Source of the DNA: Aliiroseovarius pelagivivens
GTDB taxonomy: Bacteria; Pseudomonadota; Alphaproteobacteria; Rhodobacterales; Rhodobacteraceae
Assembly: GCF_900302485.1 (NCBI RefSeq)
Contig: NZ_OMOI01000002.1
Span: 682,001 to 746,000 of the forward strand
DNA: 64,000 bases
Direction of reading: 5' to 3'
The translations under genes were made by a program, and so were the position numbers. Within the stretch, counting starts at the first letter, position 1. Every line of letters begins with the position of its first letter. Positions 52,406-62,589 of the stretch are shown piece by piece. A model generated the notes under the pieces. It saw nothing but the letters and a program-made list of their open reading frames with translations, did no database searches and had not been told where the DNA came from.

Positions 52406-53740
52406 ATGAAGAAACTCGTAATGGCCGCGCTGGGCGGAACCTTGGCAGGCGTCATTCTGACCACGCAGATTGCCGGACCCTTGGTCGCGCAAGACGCCAG
52501 CGATAACGCGACGGTGTACGAGCAGCTTGACCTGTTTGGCGACATTTTCGAACGAATCCGCGCGCAATATGTCGAAGAGGTCGAACCCGGCGATCTGATC
52601 GAGGCCGCCATTGACGGCATGTTGTCCTCGCTCGATCCGCATTCCAGCTATCTGTCGCCCAAGGATGCCGCTGACATGCGCGTGCAGACCCGTGGGTCGT
52701 TCGGCGGGCTGGGCATCGAGGTGACGCAGGAAGAAGGCTTCGTGCGCGTTGTCTCGCCGATGGATGGTACACCTGCCGATGATGCGGGCATGGCCACTGG
52801 CGATTATATCACCCATGTGGATGGCGAAAGCCTGCTGGGTCTGACGCTGGACGAGGCTGTGAACAAGCTGCGCGGTCCGGTCGGCTCGGAAATCATTATT
52901 ACGGTTGTGCGCGAAGGTGTGGACGAGCCCTTTGACGTCTCGATCATCCGCGACACGATCAAGCTGACCGCCGCCACCGCGCGCAGCGTGGGCAACACAG
53001 TTGTGCTGCGTGTCACCACCTTCAACGACCAGACCTATCCTAACATGGCCGACGGTCTGGCCCGCGAGGTTGAAGCCCTTGGTGGGTTCGAGAACGTGGA
53101 CGGTGTGGTGCTGGATCTGCGCAACAACCCCGGCGGCCTGTTGTCTCAGGCCATCGCTGTATCCAACGCCTTCCTCAACAGCGGCGAAATCGTGTCGACC
53201 CGTGGCCGCAATCCGGAAGAAAGCGAGCGTGTGAACGCCCAAGCTGGCGATCTGGCCGAAGGAAAACCCATTGTGGTGCTGATCAACGGCGGCTCGGCCT
53301 CGGCGTCCGAGATTGTCGCAGGTGCCCTTCAGGATCACCGCCGCGCCATCGTCGTGGGCACGAAAAGCTTCGGCAAAGGCTCGGTCCAGACAGTAATGCC
53401 CGTTGCGTCCGAAGGTGCGATGCGCCTGACCACCGCGCGCTATTACACACCGTCGGGCCGCTCTATTCAGGCGCTGGGCGTCTCGCCCGATATCGTGGTG
53501 GAACAGCCCCCGCGTCAGCCGGAAAGCGAAGACGAAGATCAGGACAATGGCCGTCAGCGCAGCGAAGCCGATCTTCGCGGCAGTCTGAACAATGACAGCC
53601 TGTCCGATGACGAACGCCGTCAGATCGAGGAAGAACGCGAAGCCGCCGAAGAGGCCGCCAAGCTGCGCGACGATGACTTCCAGCTGTCCTACGCCGTCGA
53701 TCTGATCAAGGGTCTTTCGACGATCAAGGCAGCCGAGTGA
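52406..53740 (+). CDS. ctpA: S41-family carboxy-terminal processing peptidase
   Basis: This 444-residue protein has an N-terminal membrane/signal segment (LVMAALGGTLAGVILTTQIA), a PDZ domain (about 90-170, VVSPMDGTPADDAGMATGDY), and the catalytic core with GGSASASEIVAGALQDHRRA (Ser) and VVGTKSFGKGSVQTVMPV (Lys), the Ser-Lys dyad. It processes periplasmic proteins at their C-terminus, often murein-related. It follows the EnvC-like gene by 4 bases. The C-terminus is charged and Glu-rich. Confidence 0.93.
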   Translation: MKKLVMAALGGTLAGVILTTQIAGPLVAQDASDNATVYEQLDLFGDIFERIRAQYVEEVEPGDLIEAAIDGMLSSLDPHSSYLSPKDAADMRVQTRGSFGGLGIEVTQEEGFVRVVSPMDGTPADDAGMATGDYITHVDGESLLGLTLDEAVNKLRGPVGSEIIITVVREGVDEPFDVSIIRDTIKLTAATARSVGNTVVLRVTTFNDQTYPNMADGLAREVEALGGFENVDGVVLDLRNNPGGLLSQAIAVSNAFLNSGEIVSTRGRNPEESERVNAQAGDLAEGKPIVVLINGGSASASEIVAGALQDHRRAIVVGTKSFGKGSVQTVMPVASEGAMRLTTARYYTPSGRSIQALGVSPDIVVEQPPRQPESEDEDQDNGRQRSEADLRGSLNNDSLSDDERRQIEEEREAAEEAAKLRDDDFQLSYAVDLIKGLSTIKAAE

Positions 53741-53759
53741 TCTCTGTCGATTGAACAAT

Positions 53760-53785
53760 AAGGGCCGCCCTCGGGTGGCCCTTTT
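53760..53785 (+). terminator. intrinsic terminator after ctpA
   Basis: AAGGGCC-G-CCC pairs with GGG-T-GGCCCTT around a two-base loop and ends in TTTT, 20 bases after the ctpA stop. Confidence 0.8.
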
Positions 53786-53832
53786 CCTTTGGCGCTCTGC
53801 CGCCTAGTGTGACGGAAAAAGACGAGGCCCAC

Positions 53833-54327
53833 ATGACCCCCGAACAAATTTCCAAACTTCCCTATCGCCCTTGCGTGGGCATCATGATCCTGAACGCCGA
53901 CGGCAAAGCCTTTGTCGGTCAGCGTCTGGATGCGCCCAAGCTGGGGACACAGACTGCCTGGCAGATGCCGCAGGGTGGGGTGGATGATGGCGAAGACCCC
54001 CGCGACGCCGCTCTGCGCGAGTTGTGGGAAGAAACCGGCATCACTTCGGACCTTGTGACGATCGAGGCCGAGCTGCCCGATTGGTTGCCCTATGACCTTC
54101 CCCATGACGTTGTGCCCAAGATTTGGAAAGGGCGCTATCGCGGCCAGAAGCAGCGCTGGTTCCTACTGCGCTTTCTCGGAGATGACGCGCAGGTGAATAT
54201 CGAAACCGACCACCCTGAATTCAGCCGTTGGCAATGGATGGCCACAAACGAAGTCGTGGAAAATATCGTGCCGTTCAAACGCGAACTCTATGCCAAAGTG
54301 ATGGAAGGATTTCAGGAGTATCTGTAA
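53833..54327 (+). CDS. rppH: RNA pyrophosphohydrolase
   Basis: This 164-residue Nudix hydrolase has the complete Nudix box [20 protein letters not shown] followed by TGI. The N-terminal [20 protein letters not shown] and the [16 protein letters not shown] segment are typical of RppH. It removes pyrophosphate from the 5' end of mRNA to start decay, and may act on dinucleoside polyphosphates. The start is the ATG with GAGG five bases upstream. The stop overlaps the following gene by one base (TAATG). Confidence 0.94.
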   Translation: MTPEQISKLPYRPCVGIMILNADGKAFVGQRLDAPKLGTQTAWQMPQGGVDDGEDPRDAALRELWEETGITSDLVTIEAELPDWLPYDLPHDVVPKIWKGRYRGQKQRWFLLRFLGDDAQVNIETDHPEFSRWQWMATNEVVENIVPFKRELYAKVMEGFQEYL

Positions 54328-54818
54328 TGCGCAATCTGTTTGCTGCCCTGTTTCTGGCGCTTCCCGGCCCGGCGCTCGCCCTGTCTTGCATGCCGTACAA
54401 TGCCATCGCCGCCTTTCAAGACGCCGCCAAGTCGGACGATTCCTATGTGGTGGTCCACGGCACACTCAGCTTTGATGAAAGCAAGCTGCCCAAAGTGGAT
54501 TGGCAAAACCAAGAGGACGTCAAACCGGACAATTTCCTGTCAGGACGGATCGACGGCCAAAGCCTGACCCGCGCCGGGTTCACCGCGCAGTTTGTGCATG
54601 ACATTGACATCAATGTGCAGTGCGCTGGGCCGTGGTGCTCGGGGCTGACCAATGGGGCGAAGTATCTGGTCTATCTCAAGCGCGACGATGGCAACTATCT
54701 TCTGGAAACCAACCCCTGCGGCGGCTTTGCCTTCCAAGACCCCGACGCGGCCACCCTGTCGAAGGTTACAGCATGCCTTCAGGGCAAACGCTGCGACCCG
54801 GATTTGCCAAGAAGATAA
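54327..54818 (+). CDS. exported protein of unknown function, first of tandem pair
   Basis: This 163-residue protein has a signal peptide (RNLFAALFLALPGPALA) and five Cys in the mature part. It is paralogous to the next gene: VVHGTLSFDESKLP matches FIVHGKLSIDPA, and the C-terminal LVYLKRDDGNYLLETNPCGG matches VLVYIYRVRGRFHIFNDFAC. Both end in a Cys-rich segment with an ACLQGKRC / SCLRGEGC pair. The function is unknown and the protein is probably periplasmic with disulfides. The start ATG overlaps the rppH stop. Confidence 0.78.
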   Translation: MRNLFAALFLALPGPALALSCMPYNAIAAFQDAAKSDDSYVVVHGTLSFDESKLPKVDWQNQEDVKPDNFLSGRIDGQSLTRAGFTAQFVHDIDINVQCAGPWCSGLTNGAKYLVYLKRDDGNYLLETNPCGGFAFQDPDAATLSKVTACLQGKRCDPDLPRR

Positions 54819-54821
54819 TTT

Positions 54822-55370
54822 ATGATGCAAAAGATCATGCCTGCCATCAAGCGGGCGCTCTGCTCTGGTTTCTTGATTCTGGGCGCTCTGTTGACGACTG
54901 CCTCTGTGGCGCAAGCACGCTATTGCCCCATTCATGATCCGATCGCATTACTCCATGCCATTATCAACAGCCCAGCACATCAAAACACCGACGCCCCTGA
55001 GCGATTCATCGTGCATGGAAAGTTGAGCATAGATCCCGCACGCACCGTTGAAAGTAAAAACAGGGATGGGATCTACTATCTGAAGGGCTATCTGAACGGG
55101 AAAAGCCTGACCGAGGATGGTTACGTCAACAGGTTCGAGGCACCGGTCCTCATGAAATCATACTGCGATACAGTGTCGTGTGAATTCCTATCGGACGAGG
55201 TGCTGGTCTACATCTACCGCGTTCGTGGACGCTTCCATATCTTCAATGACTTTGCCTGCAACTTAGGCGTCTATCGAAAGCCGGATCAGGAAACTCTGGA
55301 CGGAATGGTTTCGTGTTTGCGCGGGGAAGGATGCTCGGTGACAGATGACTGGTACGGCGTTGGTAACTGA
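54822..55370 (+). CDS. exported protein of unknown function, second of tandem pair
   Basis: This 182-residue paralogue of the preceding gene starts 3 bases after it. The signal peptide is longer (about 33 residues, ending VAQA). Conserved positions include HGKLSID, YLNGKSLTEDGYV (SGRIDGQSLTRAGFT in the partner) and the C-terminal Cys pair. The overall similarity is low, so the duplication is old. Codon use is slightly less GC-rich than its neighbours. The function is unknown. Confidence 0.75.
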   Translation: MMQKIMPAIKRALCSGFLILGALLTTASVAQARYCPIHDPIALLHAIINSPAHQNTDAPERFIVHGKLSIDPARTVESKNRDGIYYLKGYLNGKSLTEDGYVNRFEAPVLMKSYCDTVSCEFLSDEVLVYIYRVRGRFHIFNDFACNLGVYRKPDQETLDGMVSCLRGEGCSVTDDWYGVGN

Positions 55371-55472
55371 CCCACTCTGCGTTTTGACCGAAAGGACGCG
55401 ACGCTTTCACCCTTCGCAATCGCGCGAAACTCTCTATAAGGGCGGCAAATCCATGCTGCCCGGAGAACTGCC

Positions 55473-56165
55473 ATGTCCTTTGATCGTTCTATCAAGATCG
55501 CCCCGTCGATCCTGTCCGCTGATTTCGCCAACTTCGGCCAAGAAATCCAAGCCATTGAAGCGCAAGGTGCCGACTGGGTGCATGTGGATGTGATGGACGG
55601 CCATTTCGTGCCGAACCTGACCTTCGGTCCGCCCGCCGTGAAAGCTTTCCGTCCGCATGTGAAAACCTTCATGGACGTGCACCTGATGATCGCGCCGGTT
55701 GACCCCTATATCGAAGCCTATGCCGAGGCTGGCGCCGACATGATCGTCGCCCATTACGAGGCTGGCCCTCACCCCCACCGCACGCTTCAAGCCATCAAGG
55801 CGACAGGTGCCAAGGCAGGCATCAGCCTGAACCCCGGCACGCCCGCTTCGGTGATCGAGCACCTGCTGCCGCTTTGTGACATGGTGCTGGTGATGAGCGT
55901 AAACCCCGGCTTTGGCGGACAAAAGTTCATCCCGTCCTCGGTCGACAAGGTGCGTCAGGTACGCGAAATGATCGGTGATCGCGAGATTCACATTCAGGTG
56001 GATGGCGGCGTTGATCCCACCACCATCGGCCCGTTGGTCGAAGCCGGTGCTGACTGCTTCGTCGCAGGCTCGGCCGTGTTCAAAGGTGGCACGGTCGACA
56101 CGCCCGAGGTCTATGGCGACAACATCCGCGCCCTGCGCACCGCTGCTGACGCCGTGCAAGGCTGA
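55473..56165 (+). CDS. rpe: ribulose-phosphate 3-epimerase
   Basis: This 230-residue TIM-barrel enzyme has the N-terminal [40 protein letters not shown] with metal-binding His/Asp, the [15 protein letters not shown] loop, and [12 protein letters not shown]. It interconverts ribulose 5-phosphate and xylulose 5-phosphate in the pentose phosphate pathway. The ribosome binding site is CGGAGAA. It is complete and of standard length. Confidence 0.97.
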   Translation: MSFDRSIKIAPSILSADFANFGQEIQAIEAQGADWVHVDVMDGHFVPNLTFGPPAVKAFRPHVKTFMDVHLMIAPVDPYIEAYAEAGADMIVAHYEAGPHPHRTLQAIKATGAKAGISLNPGTPASVIEHLLPLCDMVLVMSVNPGFGGQKFIPSSVDKVRQVREMIGDREIHIQVDGGVDPTTIGPLVEAGADCFVAGSAVFKGGTVDTPEVYGDNIRALRTAADAVQG

Positions 56166-56190
56166 CCTTATTTCCTTGCCGAAAATATCC

Positions 56191-56218
56191 CCGCCGGAGG
56201 CCTAGACTCTCCCGGCGG
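56191..56218 (+). terminator. possible terminator after rpe
   Basis: CCGCCGG and CCGGCGG form a 7-base-pair stem with a 14-base loop, 26 bases after the rpe stop. No clear T run follows, so it is a weak candidate. Confidence 0.35.
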
Positions 56219-56292
56219 AAAGCGTTCTCTTTCTACTAGAACAACACATGCGAATGTGACAATCTATCCGGAACTGATTTCCGGAGGATCCC

Positions 56293-57240
56293 ATGTTTCG
56301 TATCACCACCGCCATCCTGACCTGTCTCGCCCTGCCTGCACTTGCGGATGAGGATATTGCCGACCAGTACCCGGACTCTGTCCTTTACGAAAAACCGGTC
56401 GAGGTGATTCCGGATGTTTGGTCCGCAATTGGTGCCACCGCGCCTCCGACCTATGAAAACACTGGTCACAACAACAACCTTTCATTCATCGTGACAGGTG
56501 ACGGTGTGATCGTGGTGAACGCGGGTGCGAACTACAAACTGGCCGAGGCGCTCCACACCGAGATCAAGGCAGTCACTGACCAGCCTGTGAAACTTGTGAT
56601 CAATGAGAACGGTCAGGGCCACGCGATGCTGGGCAACAACTATTGGATCAGCCAAGGCGTCGAGGTTCTGGCCCACGTGGACGCCGCCCATGAGTTTGAA
56701 GAATACGCCGGTCAGCTTTTCGAAGGCATGAAGCGGTATGCGCAGGAGAACTGGGAAGGCACCGAGCCGATGGGCCCAACCCGCACGTTCGAGGAAAAAG
56801 AGGTCATCACGATGGGCGGTAAGACCATCGAGGTGCTGTACTCTGGCCTCGCTCACAGCCCGGGTGATATCCAAGTCTGGCTGCCCGAAGACGGTCTGAT
56901 GATCGCCGGAGACATGGCGTTCCACAATCGCATCCCGCCCATTTTTGAAGACACCTGCACAAGCTGCTGGATCGAGACCTGGGAAACTGTCTTTGCGCCC
57001 ATTGGCGCGACCTATGTGATCCCCGGTCACGGCTATCCAACCAACATGGCGCAGGTCGAAGAGCACACGATCGGTTATCTCAAGCATCTACGTGGTGAGG
57101 TCGGTAAACTTTTGGAAGATGGCGGCACGCTGGACGAGGCCTATTACGTCGACCAGTCCCCCTTCGCTCATCACGACACGTTTGAAGAGCTGGCCACGAA
57201 GAACGCGGGTCAGGTCTATGCCGAGATGGAGTTCGAATAA
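56293..57240 (+). CDS. periplasmic metallo-beta-lactamase-fold protein with altered HxHxDH motif
   Basis: This 315-residue protein has a signal peptide (RITTAILTCLALPALA). The MBL fold is visible (NNNLSFIVTGDGVIVVNAGA, HSPGDIQVWLPEDGLMIAGD, YVIPGHGYPTN), but the first metal motif reads INENGQGHAMLGN where active relatives have THxHxDHxxGN. The His, His, Asp and His are all replaced, while the later His, Asp and GHG His are kept. It may bind one metal, or none. The start has the strong CGGAGG site. It stands alone downstream of rpe. Confidence 0.8.
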   Translation: MFRITTAILTCLALPALADEDIADQYPDSVLYEKPVEVIPDVWSAIGATAPPTYENTGHNNNLSFIVTGDGVIVVNAGANYKLAEALHTEIKAVTDQPVKLVINENGQGHAMLGNNYWISQGVEVLAHVDAAHEFEEYAGQLFEGMKRYAQENWEGTEPMGPTRTFEEKEVITMGGKTIEVLYSGLAHSPGDIQVWLPEDGLMIAGDMAFHNRIPPIFEDTCTSCWIETWETVFAPIGATYVIPGHGYPTNMAQVEEHTIGYLKHLRGEVGKLLEDGGTLDEAYYVDQSPFAHHDTFEELATKNAGQVYAEMEFE

Positions 57241-57259
57241 CCCAAGCTGAACACGTGGC

Positions 57260-58411
57260 TCAGGCGTTCTGGAGCAGTCCGTCCAACAGCGCCCGTGTCG
57301 CGAACCCGTCGGGGATCAAGCCAACCTCGTTCTGATAGGCGCGCAGGGCTGTGCGGGTATTGGGTCCGGTGAACCCATCGGCCCCCTGCGTGTCAAATCC
57401 GACCTTGGTCAGGCGGGTCTGAAGCTCGGCCATCTGGCTGCGCGTCAGCGGGGTTAGATCCTCTGGGCAAGGGGTGATCTTAGCCCGCGATCCGGCCAGA
57501 CGATCCGATAGATGCCCGACTGCGATGCCGTAAGCCTCGGCCCGGTTATAGGTCAGGATTACGTGAAAGTTGTGATTGACCACGAAGGCCGGACCGGTGG
57601 CGCCTGACGGACACAGAACCGATGCATCGCCATAGTCCGGTAGGGTGGTTTCATCCATGGTGCGCACGCCCATACCGTTCAATTCGGCAATCGGCAGGCG
57701 GTGTTCTGGACCCGTCAGGGTGAAATCAAACCCATCCGGCAATAGGACTTCGATCCCCCAAGGCTGGCTTTCATGCCAGTCGTGCCGGGCCAGATAGTTG
57801 GCAATGGACGCCAACCCGTCTGTCGGATCCTTAGACCAGATGTCACATTTCCCATCCTTGTCATGATCCACAGCAAAACTCAGGAAGCTCGAGGGCATGA
57901 ACTGCCCATGCCCCATAGCGCCGGCCCAAGAGCCTTCCATCGTCGCGGCATCCGCGTGGCCCTGCTCTACGATCGACAGTGCGCTGGTCAGTTCGCTTTC
58001 AAAGAAGGCGGCGCGGTGCCCGTCATGCGCCAGATTGGCCAGAGCCGTCAGAACCGAATGCTCGCCACGGATCCTGCCATAGTCAGTCTCGACCCCCCAG
58101 ATTGCCAGAATGACCTGAGGATCAACGTGATAGGTTTCGGCGATATCATTCAGGATCTGGCGCTGGTTTCGGAACGTGGCGCGTCCCTTGCTGACCCGCT
58201 CGACTGTGACAACGCGGTCAAGGTATTGAGAGATATTCAGGGCAAATTCGGATTGATTGGATTGTCGCTCGTGAATGCCGGGATCCAAAATCAGATATGG
58301 CATCGCATGTTGAAGGGTCTCTTGCGAGATCCCTGACTGCGTTGCCTCTGCGATGTAGCCGTCTAGCCACTGATCAAAGCTTTTCTTTGCGTCCCCAAGT
58401 GCTTCCGTCAC
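57260..58411 (-). CDS. lytic murein transglycosylase (MltB type) without visible signal peptide
   Basis: This 383-residue protein consists of an MltB-like SLT domain (about 1-300) and a C-terminal peptidoglycan-binding domain (about 315-380, TRLTKVGFDTQGADGFTGPN). The catalytic Glu is in IWGVETDYGRIRG, and AGAMGHGQFMPSSFLSFAVD is diagnostic. The only start with a ribosome binding site is the GTG at 58411; the frame upstream is open for 55 bases to a stop codon within the end of rnr and contains no start. The first residues, TEALGDAKKSFDQWLDGYIA, are hydrophilic. Family members are normally exported, so the missing signal is odd. Confidence 0.85.
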   Translation of the reverse strand: MTEALGDAKKSFDQWLDGYIAEATQSGISQETLQHAMPYLILDPGIHERQSNQSEFALNISQYLDRVVTVERVSKGRATFRNQRQILNDIAETYHVDPQVILAIWGVETDYGRIRGEHSVLTALANLAHDGHRAAFFESELTSALSIVEQGHADAATMEGSWAGAMGHGQFMPSSFLSFAVDHDKDGKCDIWSKDPTDGLASIANYLARHDWHESQPWGIEVLLPDGFDFTLTGPEHRLPIAELNGMGVRTMDETTLPDYGDASVLCPSGATGPAFVVNHNFHVILTYNRAEAYGIAVGHLSDRLAGSRAKITPCPEDLTPLTRSQMAELQTRLTKVGFDTQGADGFTGPNTRTALRAYQNEVGLIPDGFATRALLDGLLQNA

Positions 58412-58437
58412 GATTGACCTTGCCTCCCCATCCGGCG

Positions 58438-60693
58438 TTACCGCCGGGATCGTTTCACCTTCCTCTTAATTTTGGCTTTATGTTTGGCATTGGTCATGGG
58501 TTTTCTACGGCCAGATTTCCCCCCACTACGCGCCGAGCTGCGCGGCAGCTTGCGGCCTTCGACCTCAAGCATCTCTAACGCCAGCCCGCCTGTGGTGGGG
58601 ATGGCCTCGGTCAGGCGCACGACAACGCGTTGACCCAAGCCAAGCGTGAAGTTCGACCGTTCGCCTGTTAGGGTCTGTTCATCGGCGTTGAAGCGGAAAT
58701 ACTCGTTGCCCAGCGTGCTTAGCGGCACCAGACCGTCTGCGCCGCTTTCATCCAGCTTCACAAACAACCCGAAGCGCGCGATGCCGGATACACGGCCGGT
58801 GAACTCGCCACCCACGCGTTCGGACAGATAGGCCGCCAGATAGCGGTCGGTCGTGTCACGTTCCGCCAGCATCGAGCGGCGTTCGGTTTCCGAGATGTGC
58901 TTCGCGGTCGCTTCCAGCGTTTCCACATCCTGCGGCGACAGCCCGTCATCACCCCAACCATGTCCGGACACCAGTGCGCGGTGCACGATCAGGTCGGAAT
59001 AGCGCCGGATGGGTGATGTGAAATGCGCGTAGGATTTCAGCGACAACCCAAAATGCCCGAAGTTTTCCGGGAAGTAATAGGCCTGCGTCATCGACCGCAG
59101 GGTCGAGATGTTGATCAGTTCGTCAAATTCGCTGCCCTCGGCCTGCGCCAGCAGGTTGTTCAGGTGGCGGGTTTGTAGAACCTGCCCCTTGGCCAGCGTA
59201 AAGCCGGATGCCTGCGCAACCTCGCGCAGGGCCTCCAGCTTTTCGGGGCTTGGCTCTTCGTGGACACGGAACAGAAGCGGGCGCTTCAGGCGCATCAGCT
59301 CTTCCGCGGCCGAGACATTGGCGAGGATCATGAATTCTTCGATCAGCTTATGCGCATCAAACCGTTCAGCAAAATCGATCGAGGCGACTTTGCCATCCTC
59401 GTCCAGCACGATCTTGCGTTCGGGCAGGTCCAGATCCAGCGGTTGCCGCGCCTCGCGGCCCAGTCTGGCGGACCGATAGGCGGCATAAAGCGGCGCAATG
59501 ACCTCGTCCATCAGGGGCGCGCATTTCTCGTTCGGCTGGCCATCCTGCGCGGCCTGAACCTCGGCATAGTTCAGCGAGGCGTGGGATTGCATCAGCCCAC
59601 GAATGAAGCTGTGGCTTTTCTTGTTGCCCTGCGCGTCCAACACCATGCGGACCGCCAGACAGGCGCGCGGGACGCCTTCGTGCAGGCTGCACAGATCACC
59701 CGACAGGCGGTCGGGCAGCATCGGCACCACGCGGTCGGGGAAGTAGCTGGAGTTGCCACGCTTGCGTGCCTCGTTATCCAGTGCAGATCCGGGCGTCACG
59801 TAATGCGCCACGTCGGCAATCGCGACCCAGACCACATGACCACCGGGGTTTCCGGGGGTGTCATCGGCATGTGCATAGACCGCGTCATCGTGGTCGCGCG
59901 CATCGGATGGGTCGATGGTGATCAGCGGCAGGTGCCGCAGGTCTTCGCGGTTCTTTAGGCCCGCGGGTTTATGGGCGTCGGCTTCCACGATCACGCGGTC
60001 GGGGAAGGCGTCGGGGATGCCGTGCTGGTGAATGGCGATCAGGCTAACCGCCCTAGGCGCGGTCGGGTCGCCCAAACGGGCCACGACGCGCGCACGGGGC
60101 AGACCCATGCGGGACTTGGGGCCCGAGCGCTGTGCCTCGACCAGTTCACCGTCCTTGGCGCCGTCATCTGCGCCGGGCTCGACGCGCCATTCCTTGTCGG
60201 CACCTTTATCAATCGGCACAATCCGACCGCCTTCCGAGCCCTTGCGGAAGATGCCCAGAATGCGTTGTGGGTTGGTGCCAATGCGCCGGATCAGGCGGCC
60301 TTCATAGGCGTGGGCTTCGTCCTTCACCTCGGTCAGGCGGGCCAGAATGCGTTCGCCCTCTGCCAGTGCGGGGTCACCGTCTTTCGCCACCAGAAGTACG
60401 CGGGGTGCAGCGCCTTCGCCGGTCCATTCGGTCGGATAGGCAAACAGATCGCCATCCGCATCCGGGCCTTTGACGCTTAGAACAGAGACCGGGGGCAGCT
60501 TATCCGAGTCACGATAGGTCTTCTTGCGTTTCTGCAGATGGCCGTCGGCCTCAAGCTCTTTCAGGATGCGTTTCAGATCGATCCGTGCGGCACCGCGAAT
60601 GCCAAAGGCGCGCGCGATGTCGCGCTTTGCGGTCTGGGTCGGGTTCTCGGAAATCCAATTCAGGATGTCCTTCTTGGTGGGCAGTTTGCTCAT
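58438..60693 (-). CDS. rnr: ribonuclease R
   Basis: This 751-residue RNB-family 3'-5' exoribonuclease has an N-terminal helix-turn-helix and cold-shock region, the RNB core with [20 protein letters not shown] (the conserved Asp residues), and a C-terminal S1 domain ([20 protein letters not shown]). It ends in a Lys/Arg-rich tail that helps degrade structured RNA. Length and order match RNase R rather than RNase II. The start codon overlaps the dapE stop (ATGA). Confidence 0.95.
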   Translation of the reverse strand: MSKLPTKKDILNWISENPTQTAKRDIARAFGIRGAARIDLKRILKELEADGHLQKRKKTYRDSDKLPPVSVLSVKGPDADGDLFAYPTEWTGEGAAPRVLLVAKDGDPALAEGERILARLTEVKDEAHAYEGRLIRRIGTNPQRILGIFRKGSEGGRIVPIDKGADKEWRVEPGADDGAKDGELVEAQRSGPKSRMGLPRARVVARLGDPTAPRAVSLIAIHQHGIPDAFPDRVIVEADAHKPAGLKNREDLRHLPLITIDPSDARDHDDAVYAHADDTPGNPGGHVVWVAIADVAHYVTPGSALDNEARKRGNSSYFPDRVVPMLPDRLSGDLCSLHEGVPRACLAVRMVLDAQGNKKSHSFIRGLMQSHASLNYAEVQAAQDGQPNEKCAPLMDEVIAPLYAAYRSARLGREARQPLDLDLPERKIVLDEDGKVASIDFAERFDAHKLIEEFMILANVSAAEELMRLKRPLLFRVHEEPSPEKLEALREVAQASGFTLAKGQVLQTRHLNNLLAQAEGSEFDELINISTLRSMTQAYYFPENFGHFGLSLKSYAHFTSPIRRYSDLIVHRALVSGHGWGDDGLSPQDVETLEATAKHISETERRSMLAERDTTDRYLAAYLSERVGGEFTGRVSGIARFGLFVKLDESGADGLVPLSTLGNEYFRFNADEQTLTGERSNFTLGLGQRVVVRLTEAIPTTGGLALEMLEVEGRKLPRSSARSGGKSGRRKPMTNAKHKAKIKRKVKRSRR

Positions 60694-61847
60694 GCGAAGT
60701 AATCCTGAATGATGCGGGTGTAGATGGATTTGAGCTGCGGGATCAGGGCGACTTCAACCCGTTCATCCACCGCATGCATAGTTTTCCCGACCAGGCCGAA
60801 TTCGACCACCGGGCAATGGTGCTGTACGAAACGCGCGTCTGATGTGCCGCCGGATGTGGACGCTTCTGGCACCAGACCCGTTTCCGCCTGAACAGCGTCC
60901 GAAATAAGCTGAGACAGCGGGCCGGGGGGCGTTACGAAGCTTTCGCCCGAGACGGTCACGACCATCTCGATGTCCACGCCGGTATCCTTGCCAACCCGCT
61001 CGGCCTCGGACTGCAACCACTTGGTCAGGCTGTCCGAGCTGTGGGCGTCGTTGAAGCGGATGTTCACCGTCGCGCGGCTTTCGGCGGGGATCACGTTGGT
61101 CGCCGGGTTGCCGGTGTCGATCGTGGTCACGGCCAGCGTCGAGGCGTCAAAGTGATCGGTGCCCTGATCCAGTTCATGCGCTGCCAGATCAGCCATCAGG
61201 CGGGCCAGCGCAGGCACTGGGTTCAGCGCGCGATGCGGGTATGCCGCGTGGCCTTGCACGCCGCGCGCGGTGAAATAGGCGGTCATTGATCCGCGCCGCC
61301 CGATTTTCATCATTTCGCCCATGTCATTGGGGCAGGTGGGTTCGCCGACGACGCAATCGGTCATCTTTTCACCCTGCGCTTCCATCCAGTCCAGAATGGC
61401 GACGGTGCCATCCGTGGCCGGGCCTTCCTCGTCACCCGTAATGGTGATGACAAGCGACGCATCCTCGGGCGCATTTCGGGTGAAGTCCACCGCAGCGGCG
61501 ACCCATGCGGCCACGCCTGATTTCATGTCGGTCGCGCCGCGGCCATAGAGGTATCCGTCGCGGATTTCCGCGCCGAAGGGATCGACGCTCCAAGCATCTA
61601 CATCACCGACCGGCACCACATCCGTGTGGCCGTTAAAGCCCAACGTACGAGCATTCTTGGACCCCCAGCGGGCAAACAGGTTTGACACTTCGCCGCGATC
61701 CACACGGGTACAGGTGAACCCGGCCCCGGTCAGGATGCCCTCAAGCAGCGTCAGCGCACCGCCTTCGTCCGGCGTAACCGACGCGCAGCGCACAAGTCGT
61801 TGGGTCAGGTCCACGGGGTCCATCGGGGCAGGTTGGGTGTTGGTCAT
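60690..61847 (-). CDS. dapE: succinyl-diaminopimelate desuccinylase
   Basis: This 385-residue M20-family metallohydrolase has [13 protein letters not shown] with metal-binding His and Asp, [20 protein letters not shown], the catalytic [13 protein letters not shown], and the C-terminal [20 protein letters not shown]. It releases succinate in the lysine/diaminopimelate pathway. The start is the ATG preceded by GGAGA; longer starts at 61859 and 61868 lack a site. It lies upstream of rnr on the same strand. Confidence 0.94.
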   Translation of the reverse strand: MTNTQPAPMDPVDLTQRLVRCASVTPDEGGALTLLEGILTGAGFTCTRVDRGEVSNLFARWGSKNARTLGFNGHTDVVPVGDVDAWSVDPFGAEIRDGYLYGRGATDMKSGVAAWVAAAVDFTRNAPEDASLVITITGDEEGPATDGTVAILDWMEAQGEKMTDCVVGEPTCPNDMGEMMKIGRRGSMTAYFTARGVQGHAAYPHRALNPVPALARLMADLAAHELDQGTDHFDASTLAVTTIDTGNPATNVIPAESRATVNIRFNDAHSSDSLTKWLQSEAERVGKDTGVDIEMVVTVSGESFVTPPGPLSQLISDAVQAETGLVPEASTSGGTSDARFVQHHCPVVEFGLVGKTMHAVDERVEVALIPQLKSIYTRIIQDYFA

Positions 61848-62012
61848 CGAGTTCTCCATTCCCGCCATTCATAGCAGGTGCTGTGACCGGTGAAAACGTC
61901 CCATCCCCGCGAAACCCTGCCCGTGATACCCCGTTGTGCCGTGTCATGCTGGACCACGCGCCACGCTGCCGTTACCCTGCCTATATATTGCAACCCCAGT
62001 TCGGAGCGCCCG

Positions 62013-62585
62013 ATGCGTAAACTCCTGTTCCTTCTATTCCTTTTGCCCCTTGCCGCCTGTGTCGACATGGATTTGACCCTTAAGATCGACGGCGATAATG
62101 CCACCGTTTCGTCGACGGTGACGATGGGGCCAGAGGGCTATCAGATGATGGCCTCGAGCGGAGAGGACACGTGCAAGGACGGTGTCGCGACAACGCTTGA
62201 TAACGGGGATTATCAATGCACGACCGAGATGACCGGAACGATCGACGAAATGATCGCCGAGCTGGAAGCCTCAAAAGAAGGTATGGACCCGGACCAGACG
62301 GCCAAGATCGAACGGTTGGAGGACGGCAACCTGCGCGTCTCCTTCGATCTGGCCGAGATGAAAGCCAGCGTGGCCGAAGGTGGCATGGATCCCGGGATGC
62401 TTGTGATGATGCAGCAGATGTTGGTGGGGCGCAGTCTGACCTTCACGATCGAGGGTCAGATCGTCGAAACCAATGGGCAGCTGTCCGACAGCGGAGATAT
62501 GGCGGTTCTGAGCATTCCTCTGGACAAGTTCGCGATGCAGGATCCATCGGTGCCCGACAGCTTCGTCACGATCGTGACGCCTTGA
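62013..62585 (+). CDS. lipoprotein of unknown function
   Basis: This 190-residue protein has a lipoprotein signal peptide MRKLLFLLFLLPLAAC, with the lipobox LAAC (Cys17). The mature part, starting VDMDLTLKIDGDNATVSSTV, is rich in acidic residues and predicted beta strands. No catalytic motif is seen. The start is the ATG with GGAG; upstream in-frame codons are not hydrophobic. The function is unknown. Confidence 0.75.
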   Translation: MRKLLFLLFLLPLAACVDMDLTLKIDGDNATVSSTVTMGPEGYQMMASSGEDTCKDGVATTLDNGDYQCTTEMTGTIDEMIAELEASKEGMDPDQTAKIERLEDGNLRVSFDLAEMKASVAEGGMDPGMLVMMQQMLVGRSLTFTIEGQIVETNGQLSDSGDMAVLSIPLDKFAMQDPSVPDSFVTIVTP

Positions 62586-62589
62586 CGCG

